From Castellaniella sp034675905 (lineage in GTDB: Bacteria; Pseudomonadota; Gammaproteobacteria; Burkholderiales; Burkholderiaceae_B): 64,000 nt of DNA. Positions 16,760-24,927 of this stretch are shown here, in pieces. Both the position numbers and the translations under genes were made by a program. The DNA lies in NCBI RefSeq assembly GCF_034675905.1, contig NZ_JAUCCV010000010.1:1-64000 (forward strand), read 5' to 3'. The notes under the pieces are model-generated. The model saw nothing but the letters and a program-made list of their open reading frames with translations. It was not told where the DNA came from and made no database searches. Positions within the stretch are counted from its first letter, which is position 1; every line of letters starts with the position of its first letter.

Positions 16760-17122
16760 TCAGCCCTGAGATTGATGTGGCGCAGATTCCTGGGAAGCTT
16801 GAAACAATTTGGTGCAACGCCCGCCCGATCGGCAAAACGCCAGCACCGGACCGGGAAGTTCCTGCAGCAGATGGGAAAAATCCGCCACATCGGCAGCCGT
16901 CATGGCGCCGCTGACCACCGGCTGATACCGCGCCTGCAGTCCCGCTGCTTCGGCTGCCCGCAGCACGTCGGCCGACAGCGGCTGGCTGGGGCCGTCTTCG
17001 CCGTCCGGACGATTGATGATGACGGACTTGAAGCCCGCATCGGCCAGGGCCTGCATATCGGCCGGCTGCAACTGCCCGGTCACGGCAAAATCGGGGGCCA
17101 GGGATTGATAAGACACACTCAT
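16760..17122 (-). CDS. BLH-type phosphatase (TIGR01244 / DUF442 family)
   Basis: A 120-residue protein of the dual-specificity-phosphatase-like family often fused to or found beside sulfide-oxidising dioxygenases. The catalytic loop is FCRSGGRCT, with the nucleophile Cys and the phosphate-binding Arg; the general acid region is in the GEDGPSQP segment. The start overlaps the stop of the upstream deacetylase gene by four bases (ATGA), tying it to the lipid A cluster transcript. Its substrate is unknown. Confidence 0.82.
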   Translation of the reverse strand: MSVSYQSLAPDFAVTGQLQPADMQALADAGFKSVIINRPDGEDGPSQPLSADVLRAAEAAGLQARYQPVVSGAMTAADVADFSHLLQELPGPVLAFCRSGGRCTKLFQASQESAPHQSQG

Positions 17123-17967
17123 GAGGGCTCCTTGCAGGGATCGGTTCCTGCGATCATCAAGCGATGGTCGGCCAGCCGCTGCGCCATTCGCGCATCGGAC
17201 AGCACGGCATATTCGGCCTGACGCTGGTCAGTCAGGGCATCGTGCGCATCCATGCCCCGCGCGGGGTGACACATCAGCACATCGCCATCCTGGGCCAACG
17301 TCAGCCAGCGCGACATCCAGATTTCATACGCTGGAACGCCGCCCTTGAAATCATACACGCCCAGGAACCCCGGATTCTGCGTCAACCCGGCCGCCTGCAC
17401 GCGGCGGCGCAGTCCGGCCGCCCCCAGACCGGCAATGACCTGCGCCTTGAAGCACAAACGCCAGGGCAAGCCCGCCTGACGGGGGCGGCCCGTGTCGCGT
17501 ATCCAGGGTCTGGCTGTCCGGGTATCCAGCGCCTGCAGCAGCTGATCGCGCACACCTGGCAACTGGTGCACATGCTGATGACCGTCGATATAGTCCGGCA
17601 GGCGTCCGGTCAGATCCTGAAAACGATCCAGCTGACGGCAGATGGCGTCTCGCACCTGCCCCAGCGGCAGACGGCGCAGATAAGCGGCCTGGATCAGTGA
17701 TTTCAACGGCAGGCACAGGCCGGGCTGGCCGAAGGATTCCGTCAGGTTCAGATGCAAGCCGACCTGCAGATGGGTCGTCAGCAAGGCGGGCAGGTTCTGC
17801 GACGCACTGGGACCATCGACCAGCAGGCTGGTAGCCGACAGGCGGCCCAGACCGGCCAGGTGCAGGATGCCGGCATCCACAGCGGTATTCATCCCGAAAT
17901 CATCGGCGCACACTACAATGCGGCGGTATTCGGAAGCGGGGCTGGCGCTTGGGCGTTCAGGATTCAT
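17119..17967 (-). CDS. lgmC: ChbG/HpnK (YdjC) family deacetylase, LgmC-like
   Basis: A 282-residue polysaccharide-type deacetylase. The metal site is visible as CADDFGMN near residue 20, GLHLNLTE and DYIDGHQHVHQLP. Together with the three genes to the right it matches the Bordetella lgm locus, where the deacetylase removes acetyl from undecaprenyl-phosphate-N-acetylglucosamine before glucosamine is moved to lipid A phosphates. The role here is inferred from that arrangement; HpnK in hopanoid synthesis is an alternative, but no other hopanoid gene is present. The ATG at 17967 shares its CATG with the divergent GtrA gene. A TTG two codons upstream is also possible. Confidence 0.8.
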   Translation of the reverse strand: MNPERPSASPASEYRRIVVCADDFGMNTAVDAGILHLAGLGRLSATSLLVDGPSASQNLPALLTTHLQVGLHLNLTESFGQPGLCLPLKSLIQAAYLRRLPLGQVRDAICRQLDRFQDLTGRLPDYIDGHQHVHQLPGVRDQLLQALDTRTARPWIRDTGRPRQAGLPWRLCFKAQVIAGLGAAGLRRRVQAAGLTQNPGFLGVYDFKGGVPAYEIWMSRWLTLAQDGDVLMCHPARGMDAHDALTDQRQAEYAVLSDARMAQRLADHRLMIAGTDPCKEPS

Positions 17968-18358
17968 GTTCAAAAAACTCTACACCCAGATCGGCTGGTT
18001 CGTCATTGTAGGCTGCGCAGCGGCGGCCACCCATTGGGCCGTGGCAGTGGCCTGCGTGGCCTGGGCAGGCCTGACACCGTTGCTGGCCAATGTCGCAGGC
18101 TGGCTGGTAGCCTTTGGCGTGTCGTTCACCGGCCATTATCGCCTGACGTTCCGCCACCAGCATGCGCCCCTGCTGCAATCCGCCCTGCGGTTCTTCCTGG
18201 TATCCGCCCTGGGCTTCGCTGTGAACGAAGCAGCCTATGCCACCCTGCTGAACATCACCCCGATCCGCTACGACATTCTGCTGGCGCTGGTGCTGATCGG
18301 AATCGCCGGCATGACCTTCATTCTGGGGCGCTACTGGGCGTTTCGCCACACCCGCTGA
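17966..18358 (+). CDS. lgmD: GtrA-family membrane protein, LgmD-like flippase
   Basis: 130 residues with four predicted membrane helices, the GtrA/DPMS flippase fold thought to move undecaprenyl-phosphate-sugars across the inner membrane. The start codon at 17966 lies in the same CATG as the start of the deacetylase on the other strand, so the divergent genes overlap head to head by two bases and neither can have a conventional intergenic promoter. Its last 41 bases overlap the 3' end of the ArnT-like gene. Family recognition is good; LgmD equivalence is by context. Confidence 0.78.
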   Translation: MFKKLYTQIGWFVIVGCAAAATHWAVAVACVAWAGLTPLLANVAGWLVAFGVSFTGHYRLTFRHQHAPLLQSALRFFLVSALGFAVNEAAYATLLNITPIRYDILLALVLIGIAGMTFILGRYWAFRHTR

Positions 18359-19976
18359 CGGCATCCTGGGCAGTCACCCGCCACAATCCCATGCCACGCG
18401 ACTGCGCCACCGGCGCCCGTCCGGCCAACGCCGGCAGGCGATCAGCTTCGTCCAGCCAGGCCATCAGCCAGGTAGCCGGATGCGCCGGCTGGCATAGAAA
18501 ATCCTGCAAACGCGAGGGCAGCCACAAGACATCCGCCCCGTGATCCGGCATGAACAGGGCGGCATCGGCGAGTTCGCGGCGCCAGTCGTCACCCCGCATC
18601 ACGTCGGGATCATCCCAGTTCGTCACCGCTACGATGGGGGCCCGCCAACCGGCATACATCGGCAGATCGTAGGCATACTGATTGAACATGACCAGCTGAT
18701 CGCCCGGCGCCGCGGACTGCGCCAGCACCTGGGCCAGCGGTTTGGAACTGCGCTGCGGGACCGCCAGCAAAGCCGCCACGGCCAGCAGGCAGATGCCGGC
18801 GGCGATCAGGGCATGCCGCACCAGGCTGCGCCGCACATTCGGCGCGGTTTCTTCCTTGCGCTGTTCAAAGGTTTCCTGGATGAACCAGGCCAGCGGCGGC
18901 AATACGGCGATCACATAGCCGACCAGTTTCGAACTGGGAATGGAGAAGAACACCAGCACGACCGCCAGCCAGGACAGCATCAGACCGCGCAACACCCGGC
19001 GGTCCACCTGCTCGGGCCGGCGGACCGGGGGCACGAAGCTGGTGTGCAGGGGGCCATGCAGATACAGCCAGCGCCACAGCTGGATCGACCAGGGCAGGGT
19101 CAGCGCCAGGATGACGGGGACATAGAACCAGAATGGGTGTGGATTATTGAATCCGGTTTCCAGGAAGCGTTGAAAATGCTGGTAGACGATGTAGTAGTCG
19201 AAAAATCCCGGGTAGCGGACCTGCATGGCCACCATCCAGGGCAACACCAGCGCCAGAAACAACGCAATGCCAGGCCACCACAGCAAACGCCCCATGGCCC
19301 GGTAGCGGCGACGCCCCAGCAGCCAGAAAAACAGCACGCCGCCCGGCAGCACGACGCCGATCAGGCCTTTGGCCAGAAAGCCGGCAGCCGCCAAGGCATA
19401 CATCCCCAGTACGGCCATGCGATCGGAACGCTGCTGTTCGTGACGAAACACCGCATCGGCCCCGGCCATGACCGTCAAGCTGATCAGGGCGGCCACCAGC
19501 ATATCCAGATTGGCGTAATGCGCGCCGCCAAACAGAAAGGGCTGCACCGCCAGGATCAGGACTGCGCGGCTGGCGACGGACAACCGTGCATACCGGCGCA
19601 AAAAGAGATAGAACACCGTGACCAGCACTGTGGCGGACAAAACCGATACCAGGCGGCCCGCCCAGGCATTGTCCCCGAATACTGCCAATGCCCCTGCCGT
19701 CAGCCAGTAGAACAGCGGCGGCTTATGGAAAAACGGCATGCCATCCAGGCGCGGCGTCAGGTAGTCGCCCGACATCAGCATGTGCCAGGCCACCCCCACG
19801 TAGCGGCCCTCGTCGGGCAGCAACAGGGGATAGGCCCAGGTTGTCGCCACCAGCCAGACAAAGGTACACACCGCCACCCAGCCCCAGGAGGCGCGCGCCT
19901 GCAGGCGCTGCCAGGTGTTTTCGCAGGCATCCACCAGGCGGTGGCTTGCGTGGCAGATCTTTGCAGCGGCGTTCAT
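18318..19976 (-). CDS. lgmB: ArnT-like GT39/83 glycosyltransferase, LgmB-like
   Basis: A 552-residue integral membrane transferase with about 12 helices in the N-terminal two thirds and a periplasmic C-terminal part. LLPDEGRYVGVAW (near residue 53) has the Asp-Glu pair of ArnT-type enzymes, and PFFHKPPLFYWL the conserved basic residues. In Bordetella the orthologous enzyme moves glucosamine from undecaprenyl phosphate to both lipid A phosphates, giving resistance to cationic peptides; the same role is inferred. The start overlaps the upstream GT2 gene by four bases. Confidence 0.85.
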   Translation of the reverse strand: MNAAAKICHASHRLVDACENTWQRLQARASWGWVAVCTFVWLVATTWAYPLLLPDEGRYVGVAWHMLMSGDYLTPRLDGMPFFHKPPLFYWLTAGALAVFGDNAWAGRLVSVLSATVLVTVFYLFLRRYARLSVASRAVLILAVQPFLFGGAHYANLDMLVAALISLTVMAGADAVFRHEQQRSDRMAVLGMYALAAAGFLAKGLIGVVLPGGVLFFWLLGRRRYRAMGRLLWWPGIALFLALVLPWMVAMQVRYPGFFDYYIVYQHFQRFLETGFNNPHPFWFYVPVILALTLPWSIQLWRWLYLHGPLHTSFVPPVRRPEQVDRRVLRGLMLSWLAVVLVFFSIPSSKLVGYVIAVLPPLAWFIQETFEQRKEETAPNVRRSLVRHALIAAGICLLAVAALLAVPQRSSKPLAQVLAQSAAPGDQLVMFNQYAYDLPMYAGWRAPIVAVTNWDDPDVMRGDDWRRELADAALFMPDHGADVLWLPSRLQDFLCQPAHPATWLMAWLDEADRLPALAGRAPVAQSRGMGLWRVTAQDAVSGCGETPSSAPE

Positions 19977-21001
19977 ACGGCGGATTCCGGCGGCACGTCA
20001 GAGGACGCCGACCCCGCATCCGGGCCGGCCTGTTTGGGCTGATCGGGCGCTATCCCGCCCCCTGCCCGTTCACGCAGCAGATAGACCGGCCGCCCTTTGA
20101 CTTCAGTGAAGATGCGCGCCACGTATTCGCCCACCACCCCCAGCGACATCAGATTGACGCCGGAAAAGAACAGCACCACGGTAATGAGCGTGGCCCAGCC
20201 GCGCACCGGATCCCCGAACAGCAGATAGGTCACGACAATCACCAGCCCATAGAGAAAAGCCGCCAGCGACAGGCAGGCGCCCAGCAGGCTGAGCAAACGC
20301 AGCGGCCACGTAGTGAAAGCGGTCAGGCCATCCACGGCGAAGCGCAGCAGTTTCAAAGGATGAAAGCGGCTGACCCCGTGCAGGCGCTGAGGCGGCGTAT
20401 AAGGCATGGGTTCGGACTCGAACCCTACCCAGGCGAACAGCCCCTTCATGAAACGGTCGCGCTCGGGCAGCCGGAGCAAGGCATCGACCACCATGCGGTC
20501 CATCAGGCGGAAATCCCCGGCATTGGGCGGCACAGTACGGCCGTCGGATGTTCGCATCAACGCATAGAACAGGCGCGAGCCGATGCGCTTGAAGGGGCTT
20601 TCATCCTGCCGCGTCGCCCGCACGGCGTAGACCATCTGCACCCCTGCGCGCCAGCGATCCAGCATGGCCGGCACCATCTGCGGCGGATGTTGCATATCGG
20701 CATCCAGGCACACGACGACATTGCCCCGGGCGGCTTCCAGGCCAGCCGTCAGGGCGGCTTCTTTGCCGAAATTGCGCGACAGGCGCAGATAGACGATCTG
20801 GGGATGCAGGCTGCACCAGTGCCGCAACAGATCGGGCGTACCATCCGTGCTGCCGTCATCGACCACGATGATTTCCAGGGCATCTACCCGGGATTCCAGG
20901 GTGGCCAGCAGTTCAGGCAGCAAAATGCCCAAGTTGGCCTGTTCGTTCAGGCATGGCACGACACAGGACAGAAAAGCAGGCTGGGGCATGGGATCAGTCA
21001 A
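19973..21001 (-). CDS. lgmA: GT2 polyprenyl-phosphate glycosyltransferase (ArnC/DPM1-like), LgmA-like
   Basis: 342 residues. N-terminal GT-A domain with VVPCLNEQ, IIVVDDGSTDGT and the metal-binding VVCLDADMQHPP (about 94-105), then two membrane helices near residues 235 and 270 and a hydrophilic tail. It should load a sugar, by analogy GlcNAc, onto undecaprenyl phosphate at the cytoplasmic face. It heads the minus-strand lgmA-lgmB unit and is divergent from the NO detoxification operon. Confidence 0.85.
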   Translation of the reverse strand: MTDPMPQPAFLSCVVPCLNEQANLGILLPELLATLESRVDALEIIVVDDGSTDGTPDLLRHWCSLHPQIVYLRLSRNFGKEAALTAGLEAARGNVVVCLDADMQHPPQMVPAMLDRWRAGVQMVYAVRATRQDESPFKRIGSRLFYALMRTSDGRTVPPNAGDFRLMDRMVVDALLRLPERDRFMKGLFAWVGFESEPMPYTPPQRLHGVSRFHPLKLLRFAVDGLTAFTTWPLRLLSLLGACLSLAAFLYGLVIVVTYLLFGDPVRGWATLITVVLFFSGVNLMSLGVVGEYVARIFTEVKGRPVYLLRERAGGGIAPDQPKQAGPDAGSASSDVPPESAV

Positions 21002-21126
21002 TGAAAATCGGCAATTCGGGCAATTGTCGCCAAGATGCTGATGATAACTGAAGGCCAGCCGGGCAGGCCACTGTATCCGCCTGCCTCAGCGGCCCCTCGG
21101 CGTCACCCGAAGCTGGAACAGAGCGC

Positions 21127-21174
21127 TTTACGCTGGCCCATAAAGATTCCTATAATAGGTACCTTTAAAATTCA
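21127..21174 (+). promoter_or_regulatory. Promoter with overlapping NsrR-like operator
   Basis: TTTACG (21127-21132) and a perfect TATAAT (21151-21156) are 18 bases apart. The sequence at 21160-21174 matches 12 of 15 positions of the core NsrR consensus TGYATTTNAAATRCA and would cover the transcription start near 21163. This suits repression by the NsrR-like protein encoded last in the operon. It also argues that translation starts at the ATG at 21192, since the ATG at 21174 would be within about a dozen bases of the transcript end. Confidence 0.6.
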
Positions 21175-21191
21175 TGGACTGCGAGACCTGC

Positions 21192-21614
21192 ATGGACGAC
21201 GCCTTTGTCTGTACGGAAGACGACATCGTTACCCTCGTCCACCACTTCTACCGGCGCGTGCGCCAGGACGGCGTGCTGGGACCGATTTTCGACACTCATA
21301 TCGACGACTGGGACGAACACCTGGAGCGCATGGTGCGTTTCTGGTCATCGCTGCTGCGCCGTAGCGGCACCTACAGCGGCACCCCCATGCCGCGCCACGT
21401 CGCACTGCCGGGCCTGGAAGGCCCTATGTTCATCCGCTGGCTGGACCTGTTCCGGGAAACCCTGAGCGAATTCGACAATCCGGCATTCGTCGCCCAGGCT
21501 CAGGATTTTGCTCACCGCATCGCCCGCAGCCTGTGGTACGGCTATCAGATCAGCCACCACCCCGACCAACCCATCACGGAGTTCGACGCCCATGTCTCGC
21601 CTGTTGAACGTTGA
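21192..21614 (+). CDS. Group III truncated hemoglobin
   Basis: About 140 residues. A small 2-over-2 globin with the group III pattern EDDIVTLVHHFYRRVRQDGVLGPIF at the N-terminus, FWSSLL in helix B/E and proximal His in MPRHVALP. Such globins in operons with nnrS and nsrR are thought to handle NO or related stress. The ATG at 21192 is chosen over the ATG at 21174 because of the promoter position and because the shorter form matches family N-termini. The stop lies inside the first codons of nnrS (23-base overlap). Confidence 0.88.
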   Translation: MDDAFVCTEDDIVTLVHHFYRRVRQDGVLGPIFDTHIDDWDEHLERMVRFWSSLLRRSGTYSGTPMPRHVALPGLEGPMFIRWLDLFRETLSEFDNPAFVAQAQDFAHRIARSLWYGYQISHHPDQPITEFDAHVSPVER

Positions 21615-22914
21615 AGAAAGCCCGGCGGCGGCAGCCCCGGCCGGCCCTTCCATGGCCGCTTTCCTGGCCCTGGGCTTTCGTCCCCTGTACATCGCCGGCG
21701 CCAGCTGGGCGCTGATTTCGATCGCCCTGTGGATCTTCACGCCGCAGCTGCTGGGCGAACCCATGACACTGGTGGCCTGGCATGCACACGAAATGCTGTG
21801 GGGCTTCATCATCACCATCGCAGTGGGCTTTCTGCTGACGGCCAGCGCCACCTGGACGGGCTTCAATCCCCTGCAGGGCAAACCGCTGGCAGTCCTGTGC
21901 ATCCTGTGGTGCGTCGCCCGCATCGGTTTTCTGCTGGGCGGCCTGACGGGGTTCTGGATCGCCGCCGCTGCCGAACTCGCGTTCTTTCTGATGGCATCCA
22001 TCGCGCTGGCGCGCGTCATGATCAAAGGCCGCAGCCGGCGCAATTACGGGCTGCCGGCCCTGATCCTGATGCTGGGCGTAGCCGACCTGCTGTACCTGCT
22101 GGCCGTCTTGCAAGGCAACTACGTAGTGCTGATGGAACGCTTCGACCTGGGCCTGATCGGCATGGCCGTGGTCGCCCTGCTGATCGCCCGCCGGGTGATT
22201 CCGTTTTTCGCCATGCGTATGGTCCAGGGACTGCAGATTCCCATGCTGGCGCGCTCCGGCCACGTACAGATGACATTCAGCGTCCTGGCCCTGGTGGCCG
22301 GCGCGCTGGTGCAGATCACCGGCACCCCCATGACGCCGGGTAGCGGCCCTCACGCCCTGCCCCTGATCATGGCGGCCAGCCTGTTCATCACCGGGCTGAT
22401 CAGCCTGGGGCAATTGCTGTACTGGAAACCACAGGCCGTGCTGCGCAAGCCCATGCTGTGGATCCTGTATCTGGGCTATGCCTTCCTCGGCATCGGCCTG
22501 CTGGCCGCCGCCTGGCAGTTCAGCAATCTGTTCGATCCGGCCATCCTCAGCGGTGTGCTGATCCGCAGCGCCACCCATGTGCACCTGATCGGCCTGGCGG
22601 GATTCTGCATTCTGATCATCGGCATGCTGACCCGCACCGCCCTGGGCCACCTGGGGCGCCCGCTGGCGCTGGACCGCAGCATGCTGGCTGGGCACTGGCT
22701 GATGGTGGCAGCCGTCGTCCTGCGCCTGGCGGCCCTGTGGCCGTCAGCTGCCAGCCTGCACTTGCTGCACCTGGCCGCGCTGGCCTGGGTCCTGTCTCTG
22801 GGCTTGTATCTGTGGCGCTTCGTCCCGATGCTGATCCGCCCGCGCCCGGACAAGCCCGCACCGGTCTCCACCCCCAAAAAAGCGGCGGCCGCCCCCGTGG
22901 CCCAGGCGCGCTAG
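21592..22914 (+). CDS. nnrS: NnrS family haem-copper membrane protein
   Basis: 440 residues with 12 predicted membrane helices. The N-terminal LGFRPLY, WHAHEMLWGF and further His-rich positions (RRVIPFF, HVHLIG) are NnrS signatures. NnrS proteins protect central metabolism from nitric oxide and are regulated by NsrR or NNR. The ATG at 21592 gives the usual N-terminus; a longer open frame runs into the globin gene and is not used. Second gene of the globin-nnrS-nsrR operon. Confidence 0.93.
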   Translation: MSRLLNVEESPAAAAPAGPSMAAFLALGFRPLYIAGASWALISIALWIFTPQLLGEPMTLVAWHAHEMLWGFIITIAVGFLLTASATWTGFNPLQGKPLAVLCILWCVARIGFLLGGLTGFWIAAAAELAFFLMASIALARVMIKGRSRRNYGLPALILMLGVADLLYLLAVLQGNYVVLMERFDLGLIGMAVVALLIARRVIPFFAMRMVQGLQIPMLARSGHVQMTFSVLALVAGALVQITGTPMTPGSGPHALPLIMAASLFITGLISLGQLLYWKPQAVLRKPMLWILYLGYAFLGIGLLAAAWQFSNLFDPAILSGVLIRSATHVHLIGLAGFCILIIGMLTRTALGHLGRPLALDRSMLAGHWLMVAAVVLRLAALWPSAASLHLLHLAALAWVLSLGLYLWRFVPMLIRPRPDKPAPVSTPKKAAAAPVAQAR

Positions 22915-22933
22915 GCACCGGACGCCCACGACC

Positions 22934-23407
22934 ATGCGCCTGACCAATATGAGCGACTATGCGGTGCGGCTGCTGATGTATCTCAGCAGCCATCGCGACC
23001 GTTTATGCACCATCGCTGAAATCGCACAGTTCTACGGGATTTCCGAGCCGCATCTGATGAAAATCACGCACCGGCTGGCCCAGCACGGTTGGATACGCAC
23101 GGTGCGCGGCAAGAACGGCGGCATGGAATTGGCTCATGAGCCCCGTGACATCGCGCTGGGCGCTCTGATCCGCGACATGGAAAACGACCTGGCCCTGGTC
23201 GAATGCATGGGGGCGGAAAACCACTGCATCCTGACCGGCCACTGCGGCCTGAAACCCGTGATTGCAGGCGCTTTGAAAGCCTTCATGGATTATCTGGACA
23301 GCCACACCTTGGCCGATGTGCTGCCCCCTGCGCCCCTGGCGGACCCTGCCGCCTCCGCCGTGCGGATCGCGGCGCCGCCAGCCCGCAAGGTCGTCGGCGC
23401 CCGCTGA
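22934..23407 (+). CDS. nsrR: Rrf2-family NO-sensing repressor, NsrR-like
   Basis: 157 residues. Begins MRLTNMSDYAVRLLMYL, a winged helix-turn-helix with recognition helix around EPHLMKITHRLAQ, then the iron-sulfur cysteines in ECMGAENHC...HCGL (spacing C-x6-C-x5-C). NsrR carries an Fe-S cluster that reacts with NO and releases DNA. Location 19 bases after nnrS and the candidate operator upstream of the globin gene suggest autoregulation. The extended Ala/Pro-rich C-terminus is unremarkable. Confidence 0.88.
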   Translation: MRLTNMSDYAVRLLMYLSSHRDRLCTIAEIAQFYGISEPHLMKITHRLAQHGWIRTVRGKNGGMELAHEPRDIALGALIRDMENDLALVECMGAENHCILTGHCGLKPVIAGALKAFMDYLDSHTLADVLPPAPLADPAASAVRIAAPPARKVVGAR

Positions 23408-23471
23408 CCCGGGGATGCCCGGACCAGCGCTGTGCCCGCCCGATGTCCCGGACGGGCGCCCCATCGCCGCC

Positions 23472-24218
23472 CTACTGCACCAGCGGCGAGTCCGAGCCCT
23501 GCATGGGGATACCCTGAATCTGCGCAGCGCCGACCAGCTGTTGCAGGTACTGGTGAACCGCCCGGCGATAGCTGGATTCCTCCAGCCAGGCGGCCAGGCG
23601 TTCCTGCACATCGGCGAACGGCACGGTACGGCCCTCGACCTTGCGGCCGGTGCGCACGATATGAAAGCCGAAACGGGTTTCGATCAGTTCACCCGCCAGC
23701 GTGTGCTCCGGCATGGCGAATACGGCCTTTTCAAATTCCGGCACCATTTCACCGCGCGTCAGTTCGCCCAGCGCGCCGCCTTGCGCCCCGGAAGGACAGT
23801 TGGAATATTCCTGGGCGTACTGGGCGAAATGCCCCAGGCCTTTGCGATGCAATTCCGCCAGATGCAGATTGGCGCGTGACCGCAGTTTCTGCACATCCAG
23901 ATCCGCTGTCGCCTGGAACAGGATATGCCAGGCTTCGATCAGATCGCCTTCGCGGAATTCCTCGGGATGCTGATCGTAGTAGCGCCGGCAACTGGCCTCG
24001 TCGGCCTGCGGGGTGCGCACGTCTTCGGCCAGCACCGCCGCCTGCAGGGCCTCAGGGGAATCGGCATTCAGCGCCAATTCCGCGCCGCGCTGACGGATCA
24101 GTTCGCGCAATACCAGTTCCTGCCCAGCCGCCAGGCGCGGATTGGCTTCCTGCTCGTGACTGGAGACTTCGGCCAGGATGTCCGATTCGGTGATGACGAC
24201 GTCATTAACGGTAATCAT
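23472..24218 (-). CDS. Parvulin-type peptidyl-prolyl isomerase (PpiC/NifM-like) of the nar operon
   Basis: 248 residues. N-terminal helical chaperone-like region (1-110) and a parvulin domain (about 115-215) with AWHILFQ, CPSGAQGGALGELTRGEMVPEFEKAVF and TRFGFHIVRT. There is no signal peptide, so it acts in the cytoplasm. It follows narI by nine bases with a good ribosome-binding site (AAGGA), so it belongs to the nitrate reductase operon. It may assist folding or assembly of NarGH, which also mature in the cytoplasm; this is an inference. Confidence 0.88.
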   Translation of the reverse strand: MITVNDVVITESDILAEVSSHEQEANPRLAAGQELVLRELIRQRGAELALNADSPEALQAAVLAEDVRTPQADEASCRRYYDQHPEEFREGDLIEAWHILFQATADLDVQKLRSRANLHLAELHRKGLGHFAQYAQEYSNCPSGAQGGALGELTRGEMVPEFEKAVFAMPEHTLAGELIETRFGFHIVRTGRKVEGRTVPFADVQERLAAWLEESSYRRAVHQYLQQLVGAAQIQGIPMQGSDSPLVQ

Positions 24219-24227
24219 GATGTTTCC

Positions 24228-24917
24228 TTAGCGACGCGGACGGACCAGCTGCCATGGGCGCACCAGATACGTGACCGAGGCAAAGCCCGACCAGACGTGC
24301 ACCAGCCGCGTGAACGGAAAGATCACGAACAGCGTCATGCCCAGCACCATGTGCAGACGATAGATGCCGGGGACGCCTTCCATGGCGCCGACGGCGCCGG
24401 AACGGAAGGTGACGATGCGCTGCGACCATTCGCCCAGCTGGACCATGACCGCGCCATCGGTGTGATGCACCGATGTGAACAGCGTCGCCAAACCCAACAC
24501 CAGGACCAGCAGGATCCACAACAACGTCACCCAATCGGACACGGTGGAATTGTGCATGATGCGGATTTCCGACCAGCGGCGATGGATCAGCAGCAACAGG
24601 CCGATCAGGCAGATGACACCCAGGATGGCGCCGCCGATGATCGCCAGCAGCTGCTTGTCCTGCGTGGTGAGGCCAAAGGCGTGATAGACCGCTGGCGGCG
24701 TCAGCAAGCCGACCAGATGGGTGAAGAACAGGGAAATGATGCCGATGTGGAACAGGTTGCTGCCCCAGCGCAGCGACCCGGTGCGCAGCATCTGGCTGGA
24801 ATCGCTTTTCCAGGTGTACTGTTCCCGTTCAAAACGCACCAGGCTGCCCAGCAGGAACACGGTCAGCGCAATATAGGGATACACCCCGAAGAAAAACAGA
24901 TCGAGCGTCTCTTTCAT
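24228..24917 (-). CDS. narI: Respiratory nitrate reductase gamma subunit (cytochrome b)
   Basis: 229 residues with five transmembrane helices. The membrane anchor takes electrons from quinol and passes them through two b haems to NarH. The haem-ligating His pairs are seen in FHIGIISLFFTHLVG and YRLHMVLGMTLFVIFPFTRLVHVWS. The ATG at 24917 is preceded by a strong GAGGAGAC ribosome-binding site, which decides it over an upstream open extension. It follows narJ by ten bases. Confidence 0.96.
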   Translation of the reverse strand: MKETLDLFFFGVYPYIALTVFLLGSLVRFEREQYTWKSDSSQMLRTGSLRWGSNLFHIGIISLFFTHLVGLLTPPAVYHAFGLTTQDKQLLAIIGGAILGVICLIGLLLLIHRRWSEIRIMHNSTVSDWVTLLWILLVLVLGLATLFTSVHHTDGAVMVQLGEWSQRIVTFRSGAVGAMEGVPGIYRLHMVLGMTLFVIFPFTRLVHVWSGFASVTYLVRPWQLVRPRR

Positions 24918-24927
24918 GATGGTCTCC

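Noticed and set aside
21174..21191. ATG at 21174 as globin start
   Set aside because: It lies inside the predicted operator and almost at the transcription start; the ATG at 21192 fits the family and leaves a normal leader.
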